Shown here: piece by piece, positions 16,448 through 24,893 of the stretch | How positions within the stretch are numbered: position 1 is the stretch's first letter | Layout of the letters: each line of letters begins with the position of its first letter | Assembly: GCA_036264355.1 (NCBI GenBank) | Contig: DATARD010000080.1 | Span: 1-64,000 of the forward strand | Reading direction: 5' to 3' | Source of the DNA: UBA5704 sp036264355 | GTDB lineage: Bacteria > Acidobacteriota > Thermoanaerobaculia > Multivoradales > UBA5704 | Length of the DNA stretch: 64,000 nt | Translations under genes and position numbers: made by a program | The notes under the pieces: generated by a model | The model's input: the letters and a program-made list of their open reading frames with translations, nothing else | What the model was told of the DNA's origin: nothing | Database searches by the model: none

Positions 16448-16610
16448 CGCGGCCCTGGCGGCGCTGCACGCCGTGCCGGGAGGCGAAGAGGCGGTGCTCA
16501 TCGGAGAAGTCCGCGCCGAGCCGGCGCGCACCGTCGTCGGCGTCGCCTCCTACGGCGACACGAGGGTGATGGACATGCTGGTGGGGGTTCCGCTGCCGCG
16601 GATCTGCTAG
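16448..16610 (+). pseudogene. Second copy of the hypE 3' end
   Basis: 163 bases that align without gaps to the end of hypE (14424-14586), 14 mismatches by eye, about 91% identity. The encoded peptide keeps the same ending, AALHAVPGGEEAVLIGEVR through PLPRIC, and a stop codon at the equivalent place (TAG instead of TAA). Upstream hypE sequence is missing, so this cannot make HypE. Together the two copies bracket 2,024 bases of offset containing the nuclease-like gene. This is the pattern left when a mobile unit inserts at a gene's 3' end and brings a replacement end with it. Confidence 0.85.
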
Positions 16611-17132
16611 TGTAGTGAGTCTGATATTCGGTAACGTTATGCCGTAGCGAGGCAGAACCGCCGCTCCGGCTCCCGGCCAGCCTACCTGGCGCGTCATCCA
16701 CCAAGTCTGGTCCGCTGTCGACCAAGCTTGGCCTCCGCCGGACCAAACTTGGTCGACGAGGAACCAGGCCCGGTGGACGACAGACCAAGCCTGGTGGAGC
16801 GCGGACCAGGGCTGGTGAATGTCCGACCAGATCCGGTGGACGGCAGGCCAAGCCTGGCGGGTGGCGGACCAGGCCTGGTGGCTTTCAGGCCAAGCTTGGT
16901 GGAGCGCGAACCGGGACTGGCGAACGAACGACCAGAACTGGTGGGCGACAAGCCAGGCTTGGCGGGTGGCGGACCAGGACTGGTGACGCGAACCAGGACT
17001 GGTTGACGGCAGACCAAGCCTGGTGAGCGACGGGTCGTGTCCTTACTCCCGCGAGCCATCCTGAGGGCGAAGCTCGCGAGCCGCCGCGGCAAAGAATCAA
17101 ACGTTACCGAACATCAGACTCACTACACTAGC
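16606..17132. mobile_element. 527-bp element bounded by 33-bp inverted repeats
   Basis: Terminal inverted repeats at 16606-16638 and 17100-17132 match over 33 bases with one mismatch (ends GCTAGTGTAGTGAGTCTGAT). The left repeat supplies the TAG stop of the hypE remnant. The interior has no gene; it holds the 21-nt tandem array at 16678-17032. The size, long inverted repeats and lack of coding capacity resemble a non-autonomous (MITE-like) element. I could not identify a transposase partner in the window or a certain target-site duplication. Confidence 0.75.
16678..17032. repeat. 21-nt tandem array with palindromic core
   Basis: About 17 units with a 21-nt period; one is two bases short. Each has a dyad core of the ACCAAGCTTGGT or ACCAGGCCTGGT type. 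The centre varies (AGCTT, GGCCT, GAACT, GATCC), but the flanking CCA and TGG arms usually vary together so that the dyad survives. The unit's other 9 bases vary more. It lies inside the inverted-repeat element. Frames run open through it on both strands because the period is a multiple of three; I do not regard them as genes. Confidence 0.85.
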
Positions 17133-17221
17133 TCTCGTCATCCAAGTGCCGCGTGAAATCTTTCAGCGGGCGATGCGTACTATGGGCAGGTGCTCCTCTC
17201 GCTCCCGTCAGGAGGCAATGA

Positions 17222-17896
17222 ATGATGGTCCGCGCGATCGACGAATCGCAACGCAAGGCTGCAAGAGTCGTGGGCTGGGCGTACCTTCTCGCCATCCTGC
17301 CCGCGGTGTTCGCCGAGGCCGTCGCATCCGCATCGAATCTCATGGCGCACGAGCGGCTTTTTCGGCTGGGCACCGCCGCCAACCTGGCCACCTTCGCCCT
17401 CGACGTGGTGCTGATCACCTCTCTGTATGTGGTCCTGAAGCCGGTCAACCGGAACCTTGCCCTGCTCGCGACGTGCTGGGGGCTGATCGAGACGGCAATC
17501 CTCATGGTCGCGACGGTGAGTGACCTGGAGGCCCTCCGAATGTTGAGTGGCGCCGACTACCTGCATGTCTTTGAAGCCGATCGGCTGCAAGCCTTGGCAA
17601 GGCTCTCGATCAGCGCGCACGGCGCCGCCTATCACGTGGGTCTGGTGCTCGCCGGGCTGCGCAGCACGGTGTTTGCCTATCTGTGGCTCAAGTCCAACTT
17701 CATCCCGAAGCCATTGGCCGCTTGGGGAGTGTTTTCGTCCCTCCTGCTGGCGGCGTGCACGTACGCCTCCATTGTCTTCCCCGAGTTGGCGAAGGTCGTC
17801 ACCGTCGCCTACTACGGGGGGCCGATCTTCATTTTCGAGCTGACGATGGGTTTTTGGCTTCTGTTCAAGGAGCTGCGTCCGGCCCCGGACGCCTGA
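17222..17896 (+). CDS. DUF4386 membrane protein (first copy)
   Basis: 224-residue integral membrane protein of the DUF4386 type, with about six hydrophobic segments. Family-like features are RKAARVVGWAYLLAILPAVF at the start, FALDVVLITSLYVVLKPVN and the SGADYLHVFEADRLQALA loop. GGAGG at 17211-17215 supports a start at 17222 or at the next codon, 17225. The function of the family is unknown. A second, divergent copy follows 54 bases later, suggesting an old tandem duplication. Both lie in the segment separating hypE from the SIS-hypF part of the hydrogenase locus, so they are probably passengers. Confidence 0.75.
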   Translation: MMVRAIDESQRKAARVVGWAYLLAILPAVFAEAVASASNLMAHERLFRLGTAANLATFALDVVLITSLYVVLKPVNRNLALLATCWGLIETAILMVATVSDLEALRMLSGADYLHVFEADRLQALARLSISAHGAAYHVGLVLAGLRSTVFAYLWLKSNFIPKPLAAWGVFSSLLLAACTYASIVFPELAKVVTVAYYGGPIFIFELTMGFWLLFKELRPAPDA

Positions 17897-17950
17897 TCGG
17901 CACTGATTGCCGCTCACCATTCTGATGCCCTACTCGAAAGGGAGGCCACC

Positions 17951-18682
17951 ATGGCAGATCGTCCGGTTGAAACGTCGCCGCAGGTGTATGCACGAGTCGG
18001 CGGTATTCTCTATCTGATCATCATCGCCGCCGGACTTTTCGGGGAGGCCTTCGTCAGGAACAAGCTGATCGTCTCCGGCGACGCGGCGGCCACGGCGCAC
18101 AACATCATGGCCTCCCAGCCGCTGTGGCGCCTGGGCCTTGCCGGCGATCTGATCATGCACATGTGCGATGTCCCCCTGACGATGATCTTCTTTGTGCTGC
18201 TGCGACCGGTCCAGAAAAACCTGGCCTTGCTGGCGGCGTTCTTCACCTTGGTGCAGACCGCTATTTTGTGCGTCAACAAGCTGAGCCTGCTGATCCCTCT
18301 GTTCCTCCTGGGAGGCGCGGACTATCTGAAGGCTTTCGATCCCCAGCAGCTCCAGGTTCTCGCTTATCTCTCGGTCAAGATGCACGGATACGGCTTTGGC
18401 GTCGGCCTCATCTTCTTTGGCTGCGCGTGCCTCGTCCTCGGGCACCTGATCTTCAGGTCGGGCTATCTGCCGAAAGCTCTGGGGATTCTGATGCAGATCG
18501 CCGGCGTGTGCTATCTGATCAATAGCTTTGCGCTGCTGGTCGCTCCCGCGCTCACGGACATCTTGTTCCCCGCGATCATGGCCCCTGCCTTCGTCGGGGA
18601 GCTGTCCCTTTGCCTGTGGCTCCTCGTAAAGGGGGTGAATGTCCCGAAGTGGGAGGCGAAGCAGGCGCTGATGCGACATTGA
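17951..18682 (+). CDS. DUF4386 membrane protein (second copy)
   Basis: 243-residue paralogue of the preceding gene, with about six transmembrane segments. Shared features include YARVGGILYLIIIAAGLFGE, the VPLTMIFFVLLRPVQKNLAL segment and GGADYLKAFDPQQLQVLAYL. It starts at ATG 17951 behind GAAAGGGAGG. Function unknown; the likely location is the inner membrane. The next gene starts 50 bases downstream. Confidence 0.75.
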   Translation: MADRPVETSPQVYARVGGILYLIIIAAGLFGEAFVRNKLIVSGDAAATAHNIMASQPLWRLGLAGDLIMHMCDVPLTMIFFVLLRPVQKNLALLAAFFTLVQTAILCVNKLSLLIPLFLLGGADYLKAFDPQQLQVLAYLSVKMHGYGFGVGLIFFGCACLVLGHLIFRSGYLPKALGILMQIAGVCYLINSFALLVAPALTDILFPAIMAPAFVGELSLCLWLLVKGVNVPKWEAKQALMRH

Positions 18683-18731
18683 CAGGCTTTGAGTTGGGCG
18701 AATACAGTCGGGCTGTCGAGGGTTTGCTCCG

Positions 18732-19952
18732 ATGCCGTTGCCCGACGATCCACACGATCCAGACACCACCCGCCTCGTCCATCTCGTCGAGGAGCTTCTC
18801 CTCGAACGCAACCGCGTCTCGGCGGACTTCTTCCCGCGGGAGAGCAGGCGGCTGGCGACGGCGTGCCAGGCGATGGCCGAGCGCTTCCTGCGCGGCGGCC
18901 GATTGCTGGCTTTTGGGCGTGGGCAGTCTGCCACGGATGCGCAGCATGTGTCCGTCGAGCTCGTCCATCCGGTGATCGTCGGCAAGCGCGCCCTGCCGGC
19001 TCTCGACCTTTCGCTGTCTCCCGGGGGGTGGATCGACACGCTCGTCCGGCCGGACGACATGGTGATGGGCTTCGGGCCACCGCAGGGTGATGCGGAAGCG
19101 GAGGAGATCCTGCGGAGTGCGCAGCGGAAGGGTGCAATGACCTTCTCGCTCCCAGGGCACGAGGGCGACTACGCCGTCGCCGCGCCGTCCGCTGATCCGT
19201 ACATCCATCAGGAGCTGATCGAGATCCTCTACCACACGCTGTGGGAGACCGTGCACGTCTTCTTCGAGCATCGCGAGCGTGGCCATGAGGTGGGCGCCTC
19301 CGCGTTCCTCTATCCGTTCCTCGGACAGGAGAAGCAGGACACGCACTCGGTGATCGCCGAGGCGGCGGCGTCGATCGAGATGAAGGCGCGCGATGACGAG
19401 ACGTTGCGCGAAACCATCGCGAGCGGACAGGCCGAGGGGATCGTTGCCACTGCCGTGGCGATCCGGGAGCGCGTACGGGCCGGTGGCACGATTCTCGTCT
19501 TCGGCAATGGCGGCTCGGCGACCGATGCCAACGACTTTGCGCTCGACTGCTCGGTGCCGCTCAAAGGCTATCCACCCGTGCCGGCGATCTCGCTCGCCTT
19601 GGAGCCGGCAAACCTGAGCGCTGTCGCCAACGATATTGGTCCCGAGGCCATGTTCCTGCGTCAGCTCATCGCTCAGGCCCGGCCGGCCCCCGCTTCAGAC
19701 ATTGCCCTCGGCATCTCTACCAGCGGCGGCTCGGCCAACGTCATCGCCGCGCTGGGCGAGGCGCGCAAGCGTGGCCTTCTCACCGTGGCACTGCTCGGCT
19801 ACGACGGCGGCGAGATTGTCCGCCGCGGCCTGGCCGATCACACGCTGGTGGTGTCCTGCGACTACATTCCGCGGATCCAGGAGGTGCAGGCGTCGATCTA
19901 TCATGTTCTGCTGGATGTTCTGGGAGAGCTGCGGCATGGCGACAAAAACTGA
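18732..19952 (+). CDS. Tandem SIS-domain protein of the hydrogenase cluster
   Basis: 406-residue protein with two sugar-isomerase (SIS, GmhA-like) domains. The first is at about residues 30-190 (LLAFGRGQSATDAQHVSVEL). The second is at about 230-400 (ILVFGNGGSATDANDFALDC, then ISTSGGSANVIAAL). The second keeps the sugar-phosphate-binding serines in full; the first is degenerate in its later part. SIS proteins occur in actinobacterial group 1h clusters, so although 4 kb of other DNA separates it from hypE it belongs to the hydrogenase locus. The substrate is unknown. The start lacks a clear Shine-Dalgarno sequence. The next gene begins inside its 3' end (19936). Confidence 0.8.
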   Translation: MPLPDDPHDPDTTRLVHLVEELLLERNRVSADFFPRESRRLATACQAMAERFLRGGRLLAFGRGQSATDAQHVSVELVHPVIVGKRALPALDLSLSPGGWIDTLVRPDDMVMGFGPPQGDAEAEEILRSAQRKGAMTFSLPGHEGDYAVAAPSADPYIHQELIEILYHTLWETVHVFFEHRERGHEVGASAFLYPFLGQEKQDTHSVIAEAAASIEMKARDDETLRETIASGQAEGIVATAVAIRERVRAGGTILVFGNGGSATDANDFALDCSVPLKGYPPVPAISLALEPANLSAVANDIGPEAMFLRQLIAQARPAPASDIALGISTSGGSANVIAALGEARKRGLLTVALLGYDGGEIVRRGLADHTLVVSCDYIPRIQEVQASIYHVLLDVLGELRHGDKN

Positions 19953-20166
19953 GCTGTTCGGCACCCGGAGCTGCCCCTGGACCGGCGAGCTCCGCGAGCA
20001 CCTCCTCTGGGAAGATATTGATTTTGCAGAGCACGACGTCGAAGCCGACCCCGCGGCGCTGGCGCGGATGTTGGAGCTGACCGGCGGCCAGCGTTCGGTG
20101 CCGGTGCTGGTGGAGGACGGCCGCGTCAAGCAGATCGGCTGGCAGGGGCGGAGCTGCCTCGTTTGA
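19936..20166 (+). CDS. UXX-star family glutaredoxin-like protein
   Basis: 76-residue thioredoxin-fold protein starting MATKTELFGTRSCPWTGELR. The CPWT motif (Cys 13) and the later LTGGQRSVPVLVEDG and VKQIGWQGRSC match what I remember of the UXX-star (seleno)protein family, in which relatives can have selenocysteine at the first position. Here it is cysteine (TGC). The gene overlaps the SIS gene by 17 bases and its TGA overlaps the hypF start, so all three are translated together. Probably a redox step in hydrogenase maturation; this is inference. Confidence 0.8.
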   Translation: MATKTELFGTRSCPWTGELREHLLWEDIDFAEHDVEADPAALARMLELTGGQRSVPVLVEDGRVKQIGWQGRSCLV

Positions 20167-22457
20167 TGCCGGACGCCCGCTTCCTGCGCATCCGGGGCGT
20201 GGTTCAGGGGGTAGGGTTTCGGCCGTTCGTGTTTCGTCTGGCGCAGGCGCATGGCATCGTGGGGTGGGTGCGCAATGGGGCGGAGGGGGTGGAGATTCAT
20301 GCCGAGCGCAAGGACATAAAGGACGAAAGGGACCCAAAGGACATCAAGGACGGGGCTCTCGAAGGTTTTGTGCGGGCTCTTCAGGCGGAGGCTCCTCCAG
20401 CGGCTCGCATTGTTTCTTTCGAGATGACCGCGGTGCCCGCGCTGGGCTGTGAGCGCTTCGAAATCCTGGAGAGCACGGGCGAGGAACGCCCCACGGTTCG
20501 CATCTCGGCGGATCTGCCAATTTGTGACGCGTGCCGGGCGGAGCTGTTCGATCCGGGTGACCGCCGCTCCGGCTATCCGTACATCAACTGTACCGACTGC
20601 GGTCCGCGCTACACGATTGTCCTCGGTCTGCCGTACGACCGGCCGCGGACGACGATGCAGTCCTGGCCGCTGTGCGCGGACTGCGCGCGCGAATATGCCG
20701 ATCCGCTCGACCGCCGTTTCCATGCCCAGCCGGTGGCGTGCCCGGCGTGCGGACCTGAATACTTTCTGCAGATGGGCGAAGACCGGTGGGGGAGCGGTGA
20801 GGCGATTCCGCAGGCGGCGCGGATGCTGCGCGAAGGGCACATCGTGGCGGTCAAGGGGCTCGGCGGCTATCACCTGGCCGCGGATGCCCGCAACGGCGCC
20901 GCGGTGGCCGCGCTCCGCGAGCGCAAGGTCCGTAAGGAGAAACCGTTCGCGGTGATGGCCAAAGATCTTGGTGTGGCCCGCGGCCTGATCGATCTCACTC
21001 CCGAGGCCGAAGAGCTGCTCACGGGGATCGCGCGGCCGATCGTGCTGGCTCCCTGCCGGGCGGATCTGCCATCCGGGATCGCTCCCGACAATCCAGACCT
21101 CGGCGTCATGCTCCCCTACACGCCGCTGCACCACCTGCTCTTCGCCGCGGGCGCGCCGGACGTGCTGGTGATGACCAGCGCCAACCGCTCGAACGAGCCG
21201 CTCGCCTACCGCGACGACGAGGCGTTCGAGCGCCTCGCGGGCATCGCCGATGCCTTCCTCGTGGGGGAACGGCCGATCGCCCGCCGGGTCGACGATTCGG
21301 TCGTCCGCGCCGGCTGCTTTGGTCCCGCCGTGCTCCGCCGCGCCCGCGGATTGGCGCCCGGCGCCGTGGCCCGGCTGCCGCTCAACCGTCCCGTCCTGGC
21401 CGTCGGCGCCGACCTCAAGAACACCGTGACGCTCGTGGTCGGCGGTGAGGCTTTCGTCAGCCAGCACATCGGCGATCTCCAGCAGTATGAAGCCTTCCAG
21501 GCATTCCAGGAGACAGTGCGCGACCTGACTGTGATGTATGAGATCGATTGGGCGCAAACGCTGGTGATGCACGACCTGCATCCGCAATACGCCTCGACCA
21601 CCTACGCGCTGGGCCTGCCGGCCGCCGAGACACGGGCGGTGCAACACCACCGTGCCCACATCGCGGGTGTCCTCGCCGAGCGCGGAGCGTTTGACGAGCG
21701 CGTCCTGGGAGTGGCCTGCGACGGCACCGGCTATGGCGACGATGGGTCGATCTGGGGCGGTGAATTTTTCGCCGGCAACATCCGCGAGGGCTTCGAACGG
21801 GTCGCCCACCTGCGCGGAGCTTTGCTTCCCGGAGGAGATGCGGCGGCCCGGCACCCGGTGCAATCCGCCGCCGGCTTTCTGGCGCAGATCGACGGTCTGC
21901 CTGATCTCACCGCATCGCCGTTCGGGTTCCCCCCTCGCTATCTCCAGGCGCGCGAGCTGATCGCCAAGAACGTCCGCACCTTTCCGACCACTTCCATCGG
22001 CCGCCTCTTCGACACCGCCGCCGCGCTCCTCGGCTTCACCCGCGAAGTCACCTTCGAAGGCCAGGCCGCCATCTGGCTGGAGCACCTCGCCCGCACCGCA
22101 CCGGAGAGCGATCCCCTCACCTTCCGCTTCTCCGTCGACGACCGCGAGCTCGACTTCCGCCCGGCGCTCGCCGAGCTGATCGACGCCCGCCGTCGAGGCA
22201 ACGACCGCGCAACGATCGCTCGCGCCTTCCACCGCGGCCTGGCCCGCGGTCTCGCGGAGGCGGTTCTCGCTTTGACAGAGATCTACGACTTGGAGACCGT
22301 GGTCCTCTCCGGAGGCGTCTTCCAGAACGAGCTGCTCCTGGGCAATCTCACCCGAGAGCTTGCCAAGACCGCTCTGCGGCTGTGGACGAACCGCGAGGTG
22401 CCGCCCAACGACGAAGGGATCAGCCTGGGGCAGGCGGCGATGGCGGTGTCTCGTTGA
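20166..22457 (+). CDS. hypF: Carbamoyltransferase HypF
   Basis: HypF makes the carbamoyl group that becomes the CN ligands on HypE. 763 residues with all four parts visible: acylphosphatase (RIRGVVQGVGFRPFVFRL), two zinc fingers (CDACRAELFD with CTDCGPRY, and CADCAREY with CPACGPEY), the YrdC-like domain (VKGLGGYHLAADARNG) and a Kae1-like C-terminal domain with HHRAHIAGVLAE. ATG 20166 overlaps the preceding TGA; a TTG one codon earlier is less likely. An extra lysine/aspartate-rich segment (KDIKDERDPKDIKDG) interrupts the acylphosphatase domain near residue 50. The 3' end overlaps the convergent PPTase gene by 38 bases. Confidence 0.96.
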   Translation: MPDARFLRIRGVVQGVGFRPFVFRLAQAHGIVGWVRNGAEGVEIHAERKDIKDERDPKDIKDGALEGFVRALQAEAPPAARIVSFEMTAVPALGCERFEILESTGEERPTVRISADLPICDACRAELFDPGDRRSGYPYINCTDCGPRYTIVLGLPYDRPRTTMQSWPLCADCAREYADPLDRRFHAQPVACPACGPEYFLQMGEDRWGSGEAIPQAARMLREGHIVAVKGLGGYHLAADARNGAAVAALRERKVRKEKPFAVMAKDLGVARGLIDLTPEAEELLTGIARPIVLAPCRADLPSGIAPDNPDLGVMLPYTPLHHLLFAAGAPDVLVMTSANRSNEPLAYRDDEAFERLAGIADAFLVGERPIARRVDDSVVRAGCFGPAVLRRARGLAPGAVARLPLNRPVLAVGADLKNTVTLVVGGEAFVSQHIGDLQQYEAFQAFQETVRDLTVMYEIDWAQTLVMHDLHPQYASTTYALGLPAAETRAVQHHRAHIAGVLAERGAFDERVLGVACDGTGYGDDGSIWGGEFFAGNIREGFERVAHLRGALLPGGDAAARHPVQSAAGFLAQIDGLPDLTASPFGFPPRYLQARELIAKNVRTFPTTSIGRLFDTAAALLGFTREVTFEGQAAIWLEHLARTAPESDPLTFRFSVDDRELDFRPALAELIDARRRGNDRATIARAFHRGLARGLAEAVLALTEIYDLETVVLSGGVFQNELLLGNLTRELAKTALRLWTNREVPPNDEGISLGQAAMAVSR

Positions 22458-23211
22458 ATGCCATCAGAAAAACGGGCCGAGGGTCCCGCGGGGGACACCT
22501 CGGCGGCACAATGAAGGGGAAGTTTCTCGCTGGGAGCGCTGGCTCCCTCTGTGCCGGGCTCGCGCATAGCGTCAGCAGAGAGTCCTCCTCCCGCCGCCAC
22601 CAGCCCTGAAAGATCTTGCCGGTCTCCACGAGCCGTACCCGCAGCGGTTTCCATGGCTGCGAACCTTCCACACGCCAGTCTTCCAGATCCACCTCCACGC
22701 TCCGCGTATCCATCCGCAGACCGGTGCGCAGGGCTTTGAGGGCGCTCTCTTTGGCGCTCCAGAGGAGGTTGGCCAGGAGCGGACGTTCTGTGCTCGAAGC
22801 TTGAGTGACGAGATCTCTCTCCGCGGCGGTGAAATAGTCCGCCACGAAGGCGTCGGTCCGCGGTTCGATCAGCTCCAGGTCGCAGCCGAGGGTGGTTCCA
22901 AGCGGAGCGAGCATGCAGAGGGCGCGGCCGGCGCGGTGGCTGTAGGAGAGGGCGACGGGGGCGGCGCCGCCGTCGAGGAGCATTTCCGGGGCTCCGTCGG
23001 GGGCAGGGTGGATGGCGATGCGCTCGGGCGCGACCGACTGGCCGAGCCAGGCCGCCAGAGCTTTCTTGGCGGCCCAGCGGCCGAGACGCCAGTCGGCGCG
23101 GCGGTGGGGGATGTGGAGGGTCTGCTGGAAGGCGGCCTCGGACAGCGCGAGCCAGGTGTCGCCGTCCGGGACGTCGGTGGCTTCAGCGAGGAGGTAGCGA
23201 AGGTGGCTCAC
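22420..23211 (-). CDS. 4'-phosphopantetheinyl transferase (Sfp-like)
   Basis: 263-residue transferase that would attach phosphopantetheine from CoA to carrier proteins. Motifs are WAAKKALAAWLG, VALSYSHRAGRALC, LGCDLELIEPR (magnesium site) and LLWSAKESALKAL. The C-terminal 50 or so residues (PARNFPFIVPPRCPPRDPRP) lie beyond the family core and are encoded where the gene runs into hypF. No carrier protein or complete PKS/FAS is in the window, but a PKS dehydratase fragment lies 8 kb away. It is convergent with hypF and probably not part of the hydrogenase locus. Confidence 0.85.
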   Translation of the reverse strand: MSHLRYLLAEATDVPDGDTWLALSEAAFQQTLHIPHRRADWRLGRWAAKKALAAWLGQSVAPERIAIHPAPDGAPEMLLDGGAAPVALSYSHRAGRALCMLAPLGTTLGCDLELIEPRTDAFVADYFTAAERDLVTQASSTERPLLANLLWSAKESALKALRTGLRMDTRSVEVDLEDWRVEGSQPWKPLRVRLVETGKIFQGWWRREEDSLLTLCASPAQREPALPARNFPFIVPPRCPPRDPRPVFLMAFNETPPSPPAPG

Positions 23212-23617
23212 GCAACCGGAGTCTACCGCGGTTGCGATTCTTCCTGGCGCTCCCTCAACAAAATCGAACAGCCTGTGTCTATTAGATTAGACCGGATCGC
23301 TTTGAGCGGCCGGCAGAAACCGGAGAAGGGAGGAACCGGCGAGCCTAGAGAGCTGCCTCTGAACCCTACAAATCTGAAACTTGGAAAACTTCGAACATGA
23401 TTACCAATCTTTGACATGCAGCACACGCAGGCATACGCTTTTCACACCTTTTCACGCTTCGAGCTCTTTGACCTCTTTGACTCTTGACATACCTTCGGAG
23501 GCAGCTCTTTGGGCCCGCCTCAGAGCGGGCTTCGCACCTCCTCGCCTCCGACTCAAGGGACACGGGTTGCGCCAGCGGGTGCACTGGGACAGCCCCCATC
23601 GCACGAGGAAAACGCAC
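23212..23617. other. Intergenic region before the NDT-S1/PIN module
   Basis: No gene seen. The sequence is markedly lower in GC than its neighbours and contains several TTGACA-like hexamers (for example TTTGACAT near 23412 and CTTGACAT near 23485) that could serve as -35 boxes, but no matching -10 is convincing. A GC hairpin (GCCCGCC with GCGGGC, near 23513-23531) lies close to the downstream gene. The in-frame extension of the downstream gene into this region looks non-coding. Confidence 0.4.
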
Positions 23618-24883
23618 ATGCCATTCATAAGAAATTTCTGGCCGCAAAAGGGAAACTGCTTCGTCATGATGCCTATGGGTGTCCACAAGCGCGATGGGCA
23701 GGACTTCGACTGGGACGAGCACTATCGCGATGTCATTGAGGAAACAGTCAAAGGAGTTGGCATGACCCCTGTCCGTGCCGACGGAATCTACGGTGGCGGC
23801 ATGCTCATCGAGAAATTGTGGCAGGGCATTCAAGAAGCCGAAGTGATCATCGCGGACCTAACGGGCCGGAACCCAAACGTTCTCTATGAAGTCGGACTGG
23901 CTCACGTCATCGGCAAGAGGATTCTTATCCTGACGATGAATACGGATGACGTTCCAGTCGACCTCGGGCAGTTCGCTCAGATTCAATATAAGGAAGGCAG
24001 GGGACTCCTGCAGCTTGCCCGCGACTTGGAGAGGCATCTCATCGCTGCACGCAAGGAGCCTCCGGCCGAGGCGATGCTCATGCCGCTCCGCGGAGCCGGC
24101 ATCGAAGAGATCCCCGCCAAAGTCCTGTCCGTGATGGAGACATTCGCCATGGTCGAAGCCCGCGACGGTCGCAAGGGCTTCCTCAGCATTGAGGATTTCG
24201 CCTGGACTCGGAGACCAAGAGATCTCACGAGAGTTCTTCAACCAGGGAGAGAGGTCAAGGGTGCCTTTGTCGTCGATGCCAACGGTCAGCAGAAGTATTC
24301 GTTGGCATTTGGTGACAACCCGTGGCCCAAGCTCGAAAAGGACTTTCCTCTGGGGCACGTGTTTCGTGGCGAGGTCGTCAATGTCAAAGAGGGGATCGGT
24401 GCCTGGGTGAACATGAATTACGGAATCCAAGGGTTCATCCCTCAGAGTCAGCTTCCGAGAGATGTCATGACCGGGAGCGACGTCAAGGCCCGGGTCGTCG
24501 AGATCAATCAGGCGAAGCGCGAGGTGAGATTGCATTTCATCGAGAAACTTTCGGGAGAGTCAGGGAAAATCGACCCGACGTGGCCATTCCGCAGGGGGCA
24601 GATGTTTGAGGGCCGCGTCGACAAGATGGCCCCCGACCGAGGCTTTGCCTTGATCAGGGTCAGCCATGAGGAGAGACAGATCACCGGAATCCTTCCTCAG
24701 GTCAAGATGACTCCCATGCTCCGCGACCGCTTCGTCAATCAGGATCTGAGAGTTGGTGATCCTCTGATGGTCGAAGTCTTGGATGTCGACCCAGCCCGGC
24801 AACGGATTTCTTTCCGCGATCGGCCTTTCGGCGAGATCGTCATTCCTCAACCTCAGGTCGACATGCTCCAACCTGCGCACTAA
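23618..24883 (+). CDS. NDT/TIR-like domain fused to S1 repeats
   Basis: 421-residue protein. Residues about 1-145 form a Rossmann-like domain of the nucleoside 2-deoxyribosyltransferase/TIR-like type: CFVMMPMG at 14-21 and EVIIADLTGRNPNVLYEVGL at 75-94, with Glu 91 as a candidate catalytic residue. Such domains act as nucleotide- or NAD-cleaving effectors in bacterial defence. Residues about 165-402 hold three S1-type RNA-binding folds (FAMVEARDGRKGFLSIEDF; HVFRGEVVNVKEGIGAWVNM; GQMFEGRVDKMAPDRGFALI). ATG 23618 is chosen because GAGGAAAA precedes it and the domain starts here. A PIN-nuclease gene follows after ten bases. The combination is new to me; an RNA-sensing abortive-infection role is inference. 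Confidence 0.75.
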   Translation: MPFIRNFWPQKGNCFVMMPMGVHKRDGQDFDWDEHYRDVIEETVKGVGMTPVRADGIYGGGMLIEKLWQGIQEAEVIIADLTGRNPNVLYEVGLAHVIGKRILILTMNTDDVPVDLGQFAQIQYKEGRGLLQLARDLERHLIAARKEPPAEAMLMPLRGAGIEEIPAKVLSVMETFAMVEARDGRKGFLSIEDFAWTRRPRDLTRVLQPGREVKGAFVVDANGQQKYSLAFGDNPWPKLEKDFPLGHVFRGEVVNVKEGIGAWVNMNYGIQGFIPQSQLPRDVMTGSDVKARVVEINQAKREVRLHFIEKLSGESGKIDPTWPFRRGQMFEGRVDKMAPDRGFALIRVSHEERQITGILPQVKMTPMLRDRFVNQDLRVGDPLMVEVLDVDPARQRISFRDRPFGEIVIPQPQVDMLQPAH

Positions 24884-24893
24884 GGAGAAAACC

